Below are positions 42,907 to 53,205 of a stretch of DNA of 64,000 nucleotides, in pieces. Numbering within the stretch: the stretch's first letter is position 1; each line of letters begins with the position of its first letter. Where the stretch lies: NCBI GenBank assembly GCA_946965045.2, contig OX337230.1, positions 3,162,001 through 3,226,000 on the forward strand, written 5' to 3'. The notes under the pieces were generated by a model that saw only the letters and a program-made list of their open reading frames with translations, was not told where the DNA came from and searched no databases. Source of the stretch: Epithemia pelagica (Eukaryota; Bacillariophyta; Bacillariophyceae; Surirellales; Surirellaceae). The position numbers and the translations under genes were made by a program.

Positions 42907-44397
42907 TCAATCAAACACTTGGTCCTGCACTGGATCTGAGTAGAGCGAATAGGGAGACGATAGGGAGTCTTGGTGACGGTAGTCTTCTTCTTCCTCCTCC
43001 TCTTCCTCCATTTCAGTGTCTTCGTCGTCATTGCCAGACTCACCGTACTCGTTGTCCTTGTAGTAGGAGTCGTTCTCGCTGGATGAAGGGATTCTTGTCC
43101 CAGTGTCTGTTCTCGTGTCTGGACCAGTACCTAGATCCATGCGAGTGTCGTCCATTTCCTGTGGAACCGAGTCATTTTCACTACAATAGCTCCAATCCTT
43201 ACTCGAGTTCATGGTGTCCTCTGTTCCCATTTCCCACTCTTGTTCGTGTGGTGGTTCCTGTTTTTGGTCGTCTTGTTGATCCCGAGAAACGGAAAAGAGT
43301 CCCATGGGATGTTGTACCAAATCCCACAAAAAGGACGACATGGTTTGAACCGAAGGCGACTGGGACGGAAAGGAACAAGAGGAGGGAGTCGCTGCTGCAC
43401 CGGGACAATCGCAAGGGTTGCTCTGAGAGGGATGGGTCCTTCTCCACATGTGATGGTGCCGCTGGTTTGAACTAGGGGTTTCCTCGTTCAAGTCTGTGGG
43501 TTCCAGGAGGATTGCGTCAGTTGCCACTGGTTCTACCGACGACCTCCAACAGGGAAGGGCCCTTGGATGGAGAGAGGACGGTGGTCTCTGGAATTGTTGC
43601 TTGCGTTTTTGTTTCGTTTCTTGTCGTTTCAAAAATAAACGGGTGCGCAACTTTTCAACCGCCACCACATCGTCCAGTTGCCGAATCCGATCCATGGTAC
43701 TACTTGCTCGATCGTCGTCGTCGTCGTCGTCCGGACTGTCTTGAAGAACAAAATCCCTTCCCGACAAGACCGGTGATTCCCCGTGACCACTTATTCCTAC
43801 AGATTCCGAGTCTTTCGGAGAGGACGATGGCGGCGCAACCACGACAGTACTAGTTGCTGGAGGCAATGATACTTCCACGGAATGGTGGTCCTCATTGTGT
43901 AGGGCATGGCATGGATTGGAATCCCTTGAATCGTTGTCGTCAGGATCCATCTCCAAGGCATCTTCTACTTCGTCGTCGTCGTCGTCCTCTTTCTGTGGAG
44001 TATCGTCGTAGGAAACACAAGGAATCAGTGGTTGATGCAGCGGAGGTGTCGGCACCCGTTTGAGTTGAATCGGAGAAAGCGGAGCAGTCTCAGCCCAATA
44101 ATAGCCTGGTTGTTGTGTTGCTGCTGCTGCTGCAAGTCCACGGTAGTCATCCTCGTCTTGAAAATAATACAAGGGAAACGATTGGACAATCTTGCGTTTG
44201 CGATGTCGATTCCGTAGCGAAATGGTAGGAGTGGAGGGCAAGGATGGCTCCTGTGGTTGACAATTGCGACAGCCGGCCCATTCAAAGCTGAATCGAGATT
44301 CTTCCCGAAACATCAAGCCGCCGCCATGGTCTGTCGGCTCGCATTCCTCTTGTTCCTCCAAAAAAGGGAAAGACGTGGAATGCTGCGCGATACTCAT
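42907..44397 (-). CDS. Disordered acidic protein, cluster member 5
   Basis: The first ATG is 44397 (the open frame reaches a TTG at 44418), giving 496 residues. The protein is strongly acidic with Asp runs near 43725 and 43975 and a Glu run near 43005. A probable helix (TMDRIRQLDDVVAVEKLRTR then LFLKRQETKQKRK) around 43620-43700 could be a coiled coil. SSFLWDLVQHPMGLFS near 43290-43340 is a hydrophobic island of the kind seen in binding motifs. There is no signal peptide. Function not recognised. Confidence 0.68.
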   Translation of the reverse strand: MSIAQHSTSFPFLEEQEECEPTDHGGGLMFREESRFSFEWAGCRNCQPQEPSLPSTPTISLRNRHRKRKIVQSFPLYYFQDEDDYRGLAAAAATQQPGYYWAETAPLSPIQLKRVPTPPLHQPLIPCVSYDDTPQKEDDDDDEVEDALEMDPDDNDSRDSNPCHALHNEDHHSVEVSLPPATSTVVVAPPSSSPKDSESVGISGHGESPVLSGRDFVLQDSPDDDDDDDRASSTMDRIRQLDDVVAVEKLRTRLFLKRQETKQKRKQQFQRPPSSLHPRALPCWRSSVEPVATDAILLEPTDLNEETPSSNQRHHHMWRRTHPSQSNPCDCPGAAATPSSCSFPSQSPSVQTMSSFLWDLVQHPMGLFSVSRDQQDDQKQEPPHEQEWEMGTEDTMNSSKDWSYCSENDSVPQEMDDTRMDLGTGPDTRTDTGTRIPSSSENDSYYKDNEYGESGNDDEDTEMEEEEEEEEDYRHQDSLSSPYSLYSDPVQDQVFD

Positions 44398-44889
44398 GAG
44401 AAATGGTTTACCACACAACCAAACAAGTTGCTGTCATCACAATGGCACCACGATAATGGATCTAGTGTCGAACAGTTGAGTGTGTTCCTGGAACAGAATG
44501 GTTTTCAAGACAGCTCTCTCTTCCTCTCTCTTGTCTTTTTTCCTACTCGTTCTTCCCTCCAGCATGCAGCCATCTCGACGAAAAGGTCATACCAAGAAAC
44601 AACGTGTTTGGGTCATTCCCTCTTTTTGTCTTAGTATTCAAACCGCAGCAGTCTATTATTCCTCGGAATGGGTGTGTCCGATGAGTGGATCATCGGTGGA
44701 TGCCTTCCATTTTGTGAGAACTGATCTGCCGATCCGGCGCACCATGAATTTATAATTCTTTAAACAACCCCCCCAACCACCATGAGTCCCCCAACTCTCG
44801 TGACACGATTGCTCACGATTGACGGGCGCGCACCGGCTCCTATTACAAAGGGATGAGTTTCGGTTGGAGAGTAATACATAGGCCGAAGG
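44398..44889. other. Divergent spacer between cluster member 5 and the Nudix gene
   Basis: About 0.5 kb between a minus-strand and a plus-strand start, so it probably contains both promoters. No repeat seen. Confidence 0.4.
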
Positions 44890-45792
44890 ATGCCCTTGAA
44901 ATTTCTTTTGATCCGGTTCCCTTCCCGAAACGTCGGCATGTTCATGGCTCTCCCCCAAAAGCAGCGCCCGCCGAGCTTATCGGATCGGATCCATGTGGAA
45001 GGTTGTCACGCTGTTTTTTGGAGAAAAGCTTCATTTTATTTTGTGCAGTCTCCGGGCTTTCCTTGGCAGAACAAACCACAAATCATGCGGGTGATTCCTC
45101 TTTTCCTCATTCGATGGCCCAGCCATCTCTTGTCCAGGAGCAGTAGCAGGAGTCTCGCCAACCGAGACTTTATGGTGGTGGATCCTTTCACGTGTTGGAT
45201 GGGTGGCTCTCACATTCGTCGTGGTGTGGGATTGTCATCGTCGTCCGTTCTCAGGTCGTCGTCGTCCTCCACTCGACCGACGCCGACGGGAGGCGGAATT
45301 CCACGATCCGCCGTGTCTGTGGTGGTGCGATGTCAAACAACCCAAAATCCAAGCAACTCCTCCTCGACTCCCTTGTTTTTGTTGGTCCAACGAGGCAAAC
45401 CTCCCAATCAGGGCATGTGGAGTTTGCCAGGAGGCAAGGTGGAATGGGGGGAAACCGTCTTTCAAGCCGCACAACGAGAATTGGATGAAGAAACCAAGGG
45501 ATGGCCCAACAATAACATGGAGGACGCCAGCTTGCAGTGGCATCCATATTCCTTTACCACTTCGGATTCCATGGGAGAAGGATACCAATATCACATTTCT
45601 CAATTCTTTTGTCAGTATAGTGAACCGGACCCGCCAATCTTGCATCCAGCAGACGATTCCGACGCGGTCGACTGGTTTTCCTTGTCGCACATTCGAACCA
45701 AACCACACAAAAACATGACGGAGGGAGTCCTTCGAGTCATTGAACGTGCCGAAGTTCTCTTTCATCAAGGTCTTTTGGGAACAGAGGCTTGA
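44890..45792 (+). CDS. Nudix hydrolase
   Basis: A full Nudix box is present: [15 protein letters not shown] followed by RELDEETKG, fitting G-x5-E-x7-REUxEExGU with all acidic metal ligands. Strand [20 protein letters not shown] leads into it as in ADP-ribose/NDP-sugar and housecleaning Nudix enzymes, which cleave nucleoside diphosphates linked to another group with Mg2+. ATG 44890 gives 300 residues. A second ATG at 45085 gives 235 residues and starts [20 protein letters not shown], a basic, hydrophobic, Ser-rich N-terminus that could be an organelle targeting peptide; either start is possible. It is the only plus-strand gene inside the cluster of minus-strand disordered-protein genes. The exact substrate cannot be read from the sequence. 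Confidence 0.9.
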   Translation: MPLKFLLIRFPSRNVGMFMALPQKQRPPSLSDRIHVEGCHAVFWRKASFYFVQSPGFPWQNKPQIMRVIPLFLIRWPSHLLSRSSSRSLANRDFMVVDPFTCWMGGSHIRRGVGLSSSSVLRSSSSSTRPTPTGGGIPRSAVSVVVRCQTTQNPSNSSSTPLFLLVQRGKPPNQGMWSLPGGKVEWGETVFQAAQRELDEETKGWPNNNMEDASLQWHPYSFTTSDSMGEGYQYHISQFFCQYSEPDPPILHPADDSDAVDWFSLSHIRTKPHKNMTEGVLRVIERAEVLFHQGLLGTEA

Positions 45793-47080
45793 GTGTTTTT
45801 TGTTGTTGTCTGTCGTTTGCCATCAGTTGTATTGGCACCGCTGGAGGAACCAACAACGCTGAAATGCAACCACTTGCAATGACCCATTTGTCCTATTGCG
45901 TTCGTTCTGACCTATAATTGTTTGGAAATTGAAACAGGGGCTGCTCGGTCCAAAATCGGACAAGATTTATACGATGCTTCTACGAGTAGATGAAGTGAGT
46001 GAGCGCAATGGATCTGATTGATAATGCAGCAACTTGCTATTTCGTCTACCACACGCTCCAGTTCCTCAGAGTAGAGCGATGAATGAAGCACAGATACCGA
46101 TCTACCACATAATTGTAACAGTCTATTCGTTGCCAACAAAAGAAGAAACATTTTTATGAACGATATTACAAGCGTTCAAGAAAACTTATGGAGTAAAAAC
46201 TGAGTATGTCCTCTGCTTCAAGGAATTGGAAAGCGCTACTCTTGACCGTGTTCTTATATGACCATTATTTACCAGTAGAGACATTCTCTAGTCCTCGTCC
46301 ACTACGGGACTCTCGTCATCCGATGAATGGAATGGATGGGTCATACTTGCTGTTGTATTAGTCTCGTTTGACACTGACTCGTTTGTGTTGTGTTGAATAA
46401 ACGCTCTTCTACAAGGACCATATGCTTCCACCCTTCTATCCGAGGTATCTTGGTGGTCCAGAGAACTCTTGAGCTCGTCCGCCAGTAGTGTGTGTCTCGT
46501 CGGTGCGGGATGGTGGTTATCGAGCTCCGCCACCATTGGTCGTTGGCAGCATTTTCTCGACGGCTGACCTTTGCAATGCCACGATCTCGTGAAAGAGAAG
46601 GAAGTGGACAACGGCCACTGTGGATTGCCACCGTGGCATTTACCTGTCATAGTTGATGGCTCGCACGGAATCGTAGGTGGCCGTCCCACAAAAGCAACTC
46701 TTTTGTGGAGATTATAAGCTGGATTCAGCAATGCTACAGAAGCTTTACATTTCGTCCGCCACACGCTTATTAACATTCTTCATAGTATAGCGATGGGTGA
46801 AGTAGGACGATACATGTGCCACATGATTGCAACAGTCTATTCATGGACAACTCTAGAAGACACCATCATATTGTAGATACAACAAACGTTCTATACAACT
46901 TTTGAATATCAAGCAATTGAACATGGCATGGATAAAGCCCCGATGGAATAGTTCTTGCTATGCAGCAAATAGAATAGAGAGAGAATCTCTTTCGGCCATC
47001 GGATCGAGAGCATCCGATCCTGTGTTTCTTGGCATTGTTTTTGTCTTCCAATCGGCTCGAGACAATACGACGCCCTCTAC
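45793..47080. repeat. Repeat-bearing spacer with diverged local duplicates
   Basis: Contains two diverged copies of one flank: about 45990-46200 and about 46700-46920. Both share CTCATAGTATAGCGATG-like words and AACAGTCTATTC. The segment 46640-46925 recurs, more closely, at about 53636-53911. The open frame at 46288-46776 (-) ends in an acidic Ser/Asp-rich sequence resembling the C-terminus of the 47081-47863 gene (SVSNETNTTASMTH versus SVTNSTCSMTQ), so it is probably a degraded copy and not a separate gene. Confidence 0.65.
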
Positions 47081-47863
47081 CTAGTCCATGTGCACGTCTT
47101 GACCAGCTTCTGTGGTCGAAGATTTTGAGCCATCATCTGAGGTCAAAATGCTCTGGGTCATGCTACATGTTGAGTTGGTCACGGAGTCATCGATTTCTTC
47201 AATAAAGGTCCCATGAAGACCCTCCACTTGGACATTGTTGTTCGAAGTATCATCCCTTTGCTGTCGTGCAACTTCAGTCAAAACATTGATCAACAACGCC
47301 ACAACCCTATTTTGCACGAGCTCGTCGAAGTTCGAAGAAAGGGCACGGACAAGCTCTTCCTTCTTTTCCTCCAAGGTCATTTCTGTACTAGTTGGAAGCA
47401 TGTTGTCAAAATCACGTTGGATCGTGTCATAGCAGACTTGTAGATGGTTAGCAGAGAGGTCGTTTTGGTTGGGATTAAACCACTCTCGAATTAGACGAAT
47501 TGTCTCGTCCGTGCTTGACATATTTTCGTTTTTTTCTCGCAACTCTTTCCGACGTGGCCTAAAGCGCCGTTCTTTTCGTGCAGCGAATCTCTTCTTGCTC
47601 TTTTCCTCTTCCTTCGTCCAATCCAGCTCCTCGAATCGGACGGATTGTTTCGTATGTTTTGGAACAACCTTGATGAGTGAGGTTTGAAGCATTCCTTCGC
47701 TCCCTTCGATGTGTGAAAAACTTCCTGTTTCTCCGTGCTTTGAGGAAGGACAAGAAACGGCCTGGGGTCCCGTTTGTGCTTCCAACATTTTGTCACGCTC
47801 TTGCTGGGTGCACAAAAATCTGGAAAGCTGCTCCATTTTGCCTGAGAAAGAAATTTCGATCAT
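47081..47863 (-). CDS. Unknown charged, probably helical protein; member of a local family
   Basis: ATG 47863 gives 260 residues (47836 is an alternative start). The middle is highly charged (KEEEKSKKRFAARKERRFRP) and probably helical. Then comes a conserved stretch with IRLIREWFNPNQ, NHLQVCYDTIQRDFDNMLP and SSNFDELVQNRVVALLINVL, ending in an acidic tail. No known domain recognised. A rearranged copy at 53.97-54.83 kb preserves the same motifs in mutated form (LIRDWFDPEANPNHLQACY), and the C-terminal part is also seen near 46.3-46.4 kb. Presence of diverged copies supports a real gene family, perhaps selfish or repetitive. Confidence 0.55.
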   Translation of the reverse strand: MIEISFSGKMEQLSRFLCTQQERDKMLEAQTGPQAVSCPSSKHGETGSFSHIEGSEGMLQTSLIKVVPKHTKQSVRFEELDWTKEEEKSKKRFAARKERRFRPRRKELREKNENMSSTDETIRLIREWFNPNQNDLSANHLQVCYDTIQRDFDNMLPTSTEMTLEEKKEELVRALSSNFDELVQNRVVALLINVLTEVARQQRDDTSNNNVQVEGLHGTFIEEIDDSVTNSTCSMTQSILTSDDGSKSSTTEAGQDVHMD

Positions 47864-48068
47864 CACTCGATCGCATGGACGTTCTTAGTCGTCTTTTTCA
47901 ATGCATCAATAGATCTGTGCGATGAATCAATGAACAGATCTCAATCATGTGCTGTTATGCGCACAACTCCCTATGAATCGCAGCATAAATTTGTCTCTCT
48001 CATTGTGGGTCCCTGCGGTGTCCATCGAGCGAGCGACAGACCGTTGCAAAAATCAGCGGGACTAGCTA

Positions 48069-48491
48069 CCGTAATTTGCGGATTCCTGTCCCCCCGGAAT
48101 GTACAAAAATTAAGAGGAGGGGGACAGGACTACGCAATTTTTGATAATTTTTCTTAAGATTCCATTCACACAATACAATTAATTTCTTAGTAAATTAATT
48201 TTCAACCTCGGGGTTGTAGATAAGGTTTGGTCGCACAATTCCAGTCAGGGGAAAGACCGTGCTTCAATGCGTAGCCTTAACCCTAATCATAATCCCATCA
48301 TGCTTTATCTCTTGTTTCTCCTCTTTGATTCACTCCCATGTAATGTCAGGCAGTGCGATAGAAAGCTCGGAACGTGAGGAATGTGGGGGTAACCCATAAG
48401 CCCAGAAAGAACCTACAGATAAAAAGTTAGGGGGCCATGGGGGAGTGGGGGGGACAGGACTATAGGGGGGACAGGAATGCGCAAATTACGG
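48069..48491. mobile_element. 423-bp MITE with TA target duplication
   Basis: The left terminus begins CCGTAATTTGCG and, after one variable base, ATTCCTGTCCCCCC. The right terminus is the same sequence inverted, with one mismatch over 27 bp. TA flanks both sides (48067-48068 and 48492-48493). This suits a Tc1/mariner-like non-autonomous element. A GGGGGACAGGACTA word is repeated just inside both ends. No ORF encodes a transposase. Confidence 0.85.
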
Positions 48492-48588
48492 TAGTACTCC
48501 TAGCTACCTAGCACTACCTACCTCTCGGAGTACCTACTCTACATCTCTAGGTAGCTACTCCTCTTCTCTCTATGGAAAGGCAGAGGTT

Positions 48589-48861
48589 GTGGAGTTCTTG
48601 TCTCTTGACTCTCAAGGCAATCTGTTGAATTTGAACGGGTGGAAAGTGGAAACCGTCGTTCAAGCAGCACAACTAGGAATGGACAAAGAGAGAGCAATGG
48701 ATGATGGCCCCACAAGAACCATGTTGGCGATTGCTTTCCTGTTGATAGTCGTAGTCTCGTTACCTATTTGTGCAACAGTTAGAGTATACATGGTTGAAAC
48801 ACCTGCAAACAAACCACGTCATATTCCTATTGGTGAGAGCTTTGATCTCCTTGTTTCCTAG
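48589..48861 (+). pseudogene. Possible degraded Nudix-like fragment with hydrophobic segment
   Basis: 90 codons. The stretch KVETVVQAAQLGMDKERA resembles the Nudix gene's [19 protein letters not shown], and the DNA is alignable there (AACCGTCNTTCAAGC then GCACAAC) with a 6-base gap. The catalytic REUxEE residues are not kept. A hydrophobic stretch (TMLAIAFLLIVVVSLPICAT) follows and is not Nudix-like. It is probably a decayed fragment of the 44.9-45.8 kb gene fused by chance to other sequence. Confidence 0.35.
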
Positions 48862-48929
48862 GAGAACCAAGAAGTATACAGACAGGATATGCCACCAAGT
48901 AAACTGTTCCAATAATAGTTGCTTCGTTT

Positions 48930-51665
48930 TCAAGAGCGACGAAGTGTGGACGATCGAGCCTTGGTTTGTTTTGCCACAAGGGCACCACAATCCACCAAGG
49001 TTTCGACCAACACTTGTTGAAAACAAGCATAGGGGGAAGACGACGCTGACGCGGTCGTCGAAGAATTGGGACTTTTCTGTTTCCACTCGGACTCACCACC
49101 ACGCATTGCTGTAATGGTGGTTGGATAGTTTACCTCGTCCTCTTCCATAGGGGATTTAGGTTTGGAAATAATGCCAGTTTCGGACAAAAAGTTGACGCAG
49201 TGTTTGTGACTGTCGTGACAGGGTAAATCCTTCATGGCATCGGCCATGGAATCCATGGAAAGCGAATCGACATCTTCCCCACCGTAACGATCATAGAGAC
49301 GACCAAATTCGTCTTCGCTGTTGAAGGAATCATTTTCATTGCGCTTTTTACGGTCGGCCTCCCAGCGACGGCGGCGGTAGGTCCGTGATGACACCGATGA
49401 TGTGGAGGAAGAACGAGAGGAAAAGGACGATTCGTCGTCATCATCGTCATCATCATTATAATCACTCACTTCTTCTTCTTCAGACCAAATATCGTAGTCC
49501 AGACAACCATCCGCGGGTGCCTTGGCGTCACGGTCTCGATGTCGTTTCCTCGTGTCTTTGCTGCTGCTGCGACGCCGACGAGAATCTTCGTGTGGACGTC
49601 GTCGTCTCTGGCTGGTCGAACCATGTTCTACTGGAGTGCGATCTTGTGGTGAGCCTTCTTCTTCTTGTTGTTCCTTGTCATAGTTCTTCTTTTTCAATCC
49701 TCGCTTGTTCTTGGTATGCCGTTTCTGGTGGTGCTTTCGTTGTTTCGGTCCCTTGTTTTTGGAATTCCGAAAGGTGGCCCATTTGTGGCGACTCCCGGTA
49801 CTGGGCGTGGGACTGCTGCTCCGCACGACGGTTAGTAGTGTCGTTCGATTTCGACGAGATTCGGTCGTGGTCGAAAAGTCTCCACTTTTGCGCCGTTGTG
49901 GTGGCTGTTTCTGGTGATGGGGATCAAACGTCAAGAAGGGTTCTCCGTGCTCCTCGGCGTCATGGTCCTTTTCATGAGTGGATTGATCCATGTCCTGTTC
50001 GGAACGTTTCTGCTTTCGAGTCGCAGATTGGTTGCGTTGTTGATACGGTGGTCGGGTAATCAATCTCGATGTGGAGGATTCATCATCGAGCAAATTCTCG
50101 TCATCCTCTTCCTCCTCTTGTGTTGCCCCCTTTGACGAGTGAATCGATGATGAACTCGATGGTCGACGACGAAACCGTTGTTGTTGAGACGGCTGTTGTT
50201 GAGACTGCTGCGATTGTGGTTTGACTCGTCTTCGGAAAGACGCCGATCGAGTGGATCGACCGAACCGTGACACCAAGGAAGTCGATGATTCTCCACCCTT
50301 GAAGGATCCTCGACGGCCCAATTTCTTGGTATTGGTTGGATTCGACTCTTCCAATCGTTGCAGAATCACGGGGGACATGGATCGTTCCGAACGATGCATT
50401 CCGCCATGCAACGAGTTGAAGGAGGATCGTTTCGAAGTGGATCGGTGCTGCATGGATCGGTTGCCGACCGATCGCGTTCCGACGGACCTATGACTGACGG
50501 AAATGGCATCGTTCGAGGGAGTACGGGAGATACTGGGTCGACTGCTAGTGCTGGTACTCCGACGACGACGTCCCGTTGTCGATGCTGACGTCGAGGTAGT
50601 TCGTCGTTTGGACGATGATATGGAATAGTGCGTGAACGAAGCTCCCCCCAAGGATTCGAGACCTCCATAACTTCCCTCCGAACCATCGTCCAAACCACTG
50701 GAACGTTTTTGTTGTCGAAAGGAGGAATGGAACAAGGAAGAATGACTCCTGTCACGACTATTGGATCGTGCGCTCTTGTTGGTATCTCGACTTAGCGATC
50801 GACGCCGATTGTTCTTGTTGGGAAGCGGCTGCTTGTCACTGGACCGCGATCGATTCTTGTTGTGATACTGAGTCGCAATCAAGGGTTCGTCATCAGTATT
50901 GTCACTTTCTTCGTCCTCCTCTTCATGGGACTGCTGTGTGGTGGTGGTCAAGGTGGAAGCCGTGGAAAGCATGCTATGATTGGGGTTCTTGGGTTTGTGG
51001 GGACTTTGTCGTTGCGAAGAGGACGATGAGGACTGCAATCGATTAGGATCAAATGCCGTCTTCATCATTTCCAGTAACTTTACAATGTGCTGGTCTTCGT
51101 CTGGAGCTGGTTCGGTTTCCTCTTTTTTCTCCTCCAGTATCATGGCCGAATCGTTCGTCTCGGTGGATTCCAGCACAGGGTCCACAGCACCACTTGAGCT
51201 ATTAGTGGTATTGTTAATGGGGCTAATACTTTCGGATGCATCGTGCGTGGACATGGCTTCGGTAGGTATCTCCTCGTCGTATTCCTCTTGTTGTTGATCC
51301 GCGGTGGTTGTTATGGTTGTGGTCATGGCGGAAAGCATTGTCCCCTCTTCCTCGGCGAGCGGTGGAGAGGAGGAGGACGACGACGAAACGGAGGAAGGAG
51401 AGAGAGAAGGCGTCGTCATGGATGGAGCGGTAGTTGGAGCTGCAGTTGAGGCCTTGATGGGAAAGAGTTTGCGCACCCATTGATGACGGCGTTTCATGGA
51501 ATCTTCCGATAGGGCGACTTGACTTTGTTTTCCTTTTCGGGATGATTTGCCATTTCGATTGTTGTTGGTATTATTCAAGGCTTGTACCTGTCGTCCTAAC
51601 GTGAGTTCAATGGCCAAGTCCTCCGAGTCGGCGGCGGCTTGTCGTCGTGAGGTCTTCCACGTCAT
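48930..51665 (-). CDS. Long SR/Asp-rich disordered protein, cluster member 6
   Basis: The first ATG is 51665 (the frame is open to 51728), giving 911 residues. The N-terminus contains LAIELTLGRQVQAL, then a KRRHQWVRKLFP stretch. The body has many RS, SR and KR dipeptides (RRRSLSRDTNKSARSNSRD) recalling SR-type splicing or chromatin proteins, but no RNA-recognition motif is visible. Repeated short phrases include a run of SVGTRSVGNRSMQHRS. The C-terminus contains a Cys/His-bearing segment (CHDSHKHCVNFLSETG) and the hydrophobic phrase ACFQQVLVETLVDCGALV, which could be a small folded motif. Function not recognised; coding status is supported by an uninterrupted 2.7-kb frame. Confidence 0.72.
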   Translation of the reverse strand: MTWKTSRRQAAADSEDLAIELTLGRQVQALNNTNNNRNGKSSRKGKQSQVALSEDSMKRRHQWVRKLFPIKASTAAPTTAPSMTTPSLSPSSVSSSSSSSPPLAEEEGTMLSAMTTTITTTADQQQEEYDEEIPTEAMSTHDASESISPINNTTNSSSGAVDPVLESTETNDSAMILEEKKEETEPAPDEDQHIVKLLEMMKTAFDPNRLQSSSSSSQRQSPHKPKNPNHSMLSTASTLTTTTQQSHEEEDEESDNTDDEPLIATQYHNKNRSRSSDKQPLPNKNNRRRSLSRDTNKSARSNSRDRSHSSLFHSSFRQQKRSSGLDDGSEGSYGGLESLGGASFTHYSISSSKRRTTSTSASTTGRRRRSTSTSSRPSISRTPSNDAISVSHRSVGTRSVGNRSMQHRSTSKRSSFNSLHGGMHRSERSMSPVILQRLEESNPTNTKKLGRRGSFKGGESSTSLVSRFGRSTRSASFRRRVKPQSQQSQQQPSQQQRFRRRPSSSSSIHSSKGATQEEEEDDENLLDDESSTSRLITRPPYQQRNQSATRKQKRSEQDMDQSTHEKDHDAEEHGEPFLTFDPHHQKQPPQRRKSGDFSTTTESRRNRTTLLTVVRSSSPTPSTGSRHKWATFRNSKNKGPKQRKHHQKRHTKNKRGLKKKNYDKEQQEEEGSPQDRTPVEHGSTSQRRRRPHEDSRRRRSSSKDTRKRHRDRDAKAPADGCLDYDIWSEEEEVSDYNDDDDDDDESSFSSRSSSTSSVSSRTYRRRRWEADRKKRNENDSFNSEDEFGRLYDRYGGEDVDSLSMDSMADAMKDLPCHDSHKHCVNFLSETGIISKPKSPMEEDEVNYPTTITAMRGGESEWKQKSPNSSTTASASSSPYACFQQVLVETLVDCGALVAKQTKARSSTLRRS

Positions 51666-53205
51666 GCTGTTCGAAACAAAAGACTTGGTCCTTCCTGTGA
51701 GAATCAAAAGACTCCTACTAGGAGTCACAATCTGATAAATTGGTTGGTGTTGTTGTTATTTCGTTCGCACGAGACTTTGCCGCAAAAGCTTTGGTGGTGG
51801 GATTCTGGATACCCACAAAACTCGCTGTAGAGAGAGAGTCCAAGAGGAATCAAAATCACAACAAGGGATCCACTCAACAAACAAGAGAAGCTGTAAAACA
51901 CCACAAAATAGTCCAGTCGGTTCTCGCACACACAACACAACTTGTTGCTGCGCCTTGAAAAAATGAGGGAAGGCGAGTTCGAAATTTTTCAGCCACGAGA
52001 GTCTATCGAAAATTTAAAATGTCTGGAGTGCGCTCTCGTTGCAGATCAAGCTCGGACACCCGGCGAACTTAACTTCATGCGTCCCGGGAATGACTTGCTT
52101 GTTAATGGTTATAATTTCCACCTTTTGATTCCCGTAAAAGTATGTGTAACAACCCGAAATAATATTACCCGTAATGTAAGGTTTTTCGGGCCTACTTCAA
52201 CGACTCCGTTGGGCTGTGCGTACGGAATTTTGAATTTTCCCACGTGTACCGCGCCATCAGGAATCCTTGGTTTCTTTTGTTCGTGGCCGTTGGAATCCCT
52301 ATATAAGTCTTTCGACGTCGTAATCTCAAACCGCAACCACTCCTACCAAAAATCTACATAGGCCTCGGCCTCATCATCGTCAGATGCATGATGATGGCGC
52401 GCTTTTTGGACCAGGCCGAACTCTTTCTCACTTTTTGAGTTTTGTGACATGTCGCGTTTCCGCATGGTGGTGATTGAGAGGACAGAGTAGGAACGGTCGA
52501 CACCGGTCCACAACGTTTTGACTTGGTGTTTTTGCTCGAGTCAAGTTCCACAATCTCATTTTTCTCATTTTGGATTTGGGACTCGAGTTCATGGAACATT
52601 GACAACCACAGAATCGACTTCGTATGTCCTCATGTCGCACACTTTCTTCGAAATTCACTTACAAGGCCCACAATGACTTGTCTCGTTCACTTTCGCCCCT
52701 TTGTGCGCCTTTTGGAACGAACTTTTGGCATTTGTGCGGAATTTCGAATATGCCCATCGAAACGCTACGATATATAGTATTGTGGGAAAAGAAATGAAGT
52801 GGATACAACTACCCAAAAGGCTGGAGGACAGTTGCGAGTTGAAAAAAGCTCAAGGATGAGAGCGCAATATTTCAAGAGCAGTTGGACACTCTGGACCATG
52901 AAAAATGTGTGGGGGAGACTAGGTACGGACGTTTCCTTCTTGAACACCCTCCTTCTTTATTCACCACAAAGACAAGCTGAGGGCAAAGCCAATTTCGTTC
53001 TCGCTTCGTACGCATCGCTCACCAGTCCCGGACAATTCATGGAACCACGTGCTTGGTGGAGTTGCCCGTTCGTCTCCAGCACACCACCACAACATTGAGT
53101 TTTGCCACAAAACAGGCACATCCTACTTTGGTGGAAGATAAAGTCAAAGGGATACATTCATTGTGGTCTTTGGCTCTGCGCACCGATCTACCTGTTTCTG
53201 GTTAC
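51666..53205. other. Intergenic region with possible coiled-coil gene remnants
   Basis: About 1.5 kb. Two weak coding traces are visible. On the minus strand 52354-52580 a frame reads MFHELESQIQNEKNEIVELD. On the plus strand near 52830-52920 a frame reads LKDESAIFQEQLDTLDHEKC, joined to upstream RLEDSCELKK only by a one-base shift at a run of A. Both have coiled-coil-like heptads but are too short or broken to be called genes. Confidence 0.3.

Noticed and set aside
42894-43475. 193-codon plus-strand frame opposite cluster member 5
   Set aside because: Antisense shadow of acidic and Ser-rich codons of the minus-strand gene.
46288-46776. 162-codon minus-strand frame as a separate gene
   Set aside because: Its C-terminal part and flank resemble the neighbouring gene at 47081-47863, so a decayed copy is more likely.
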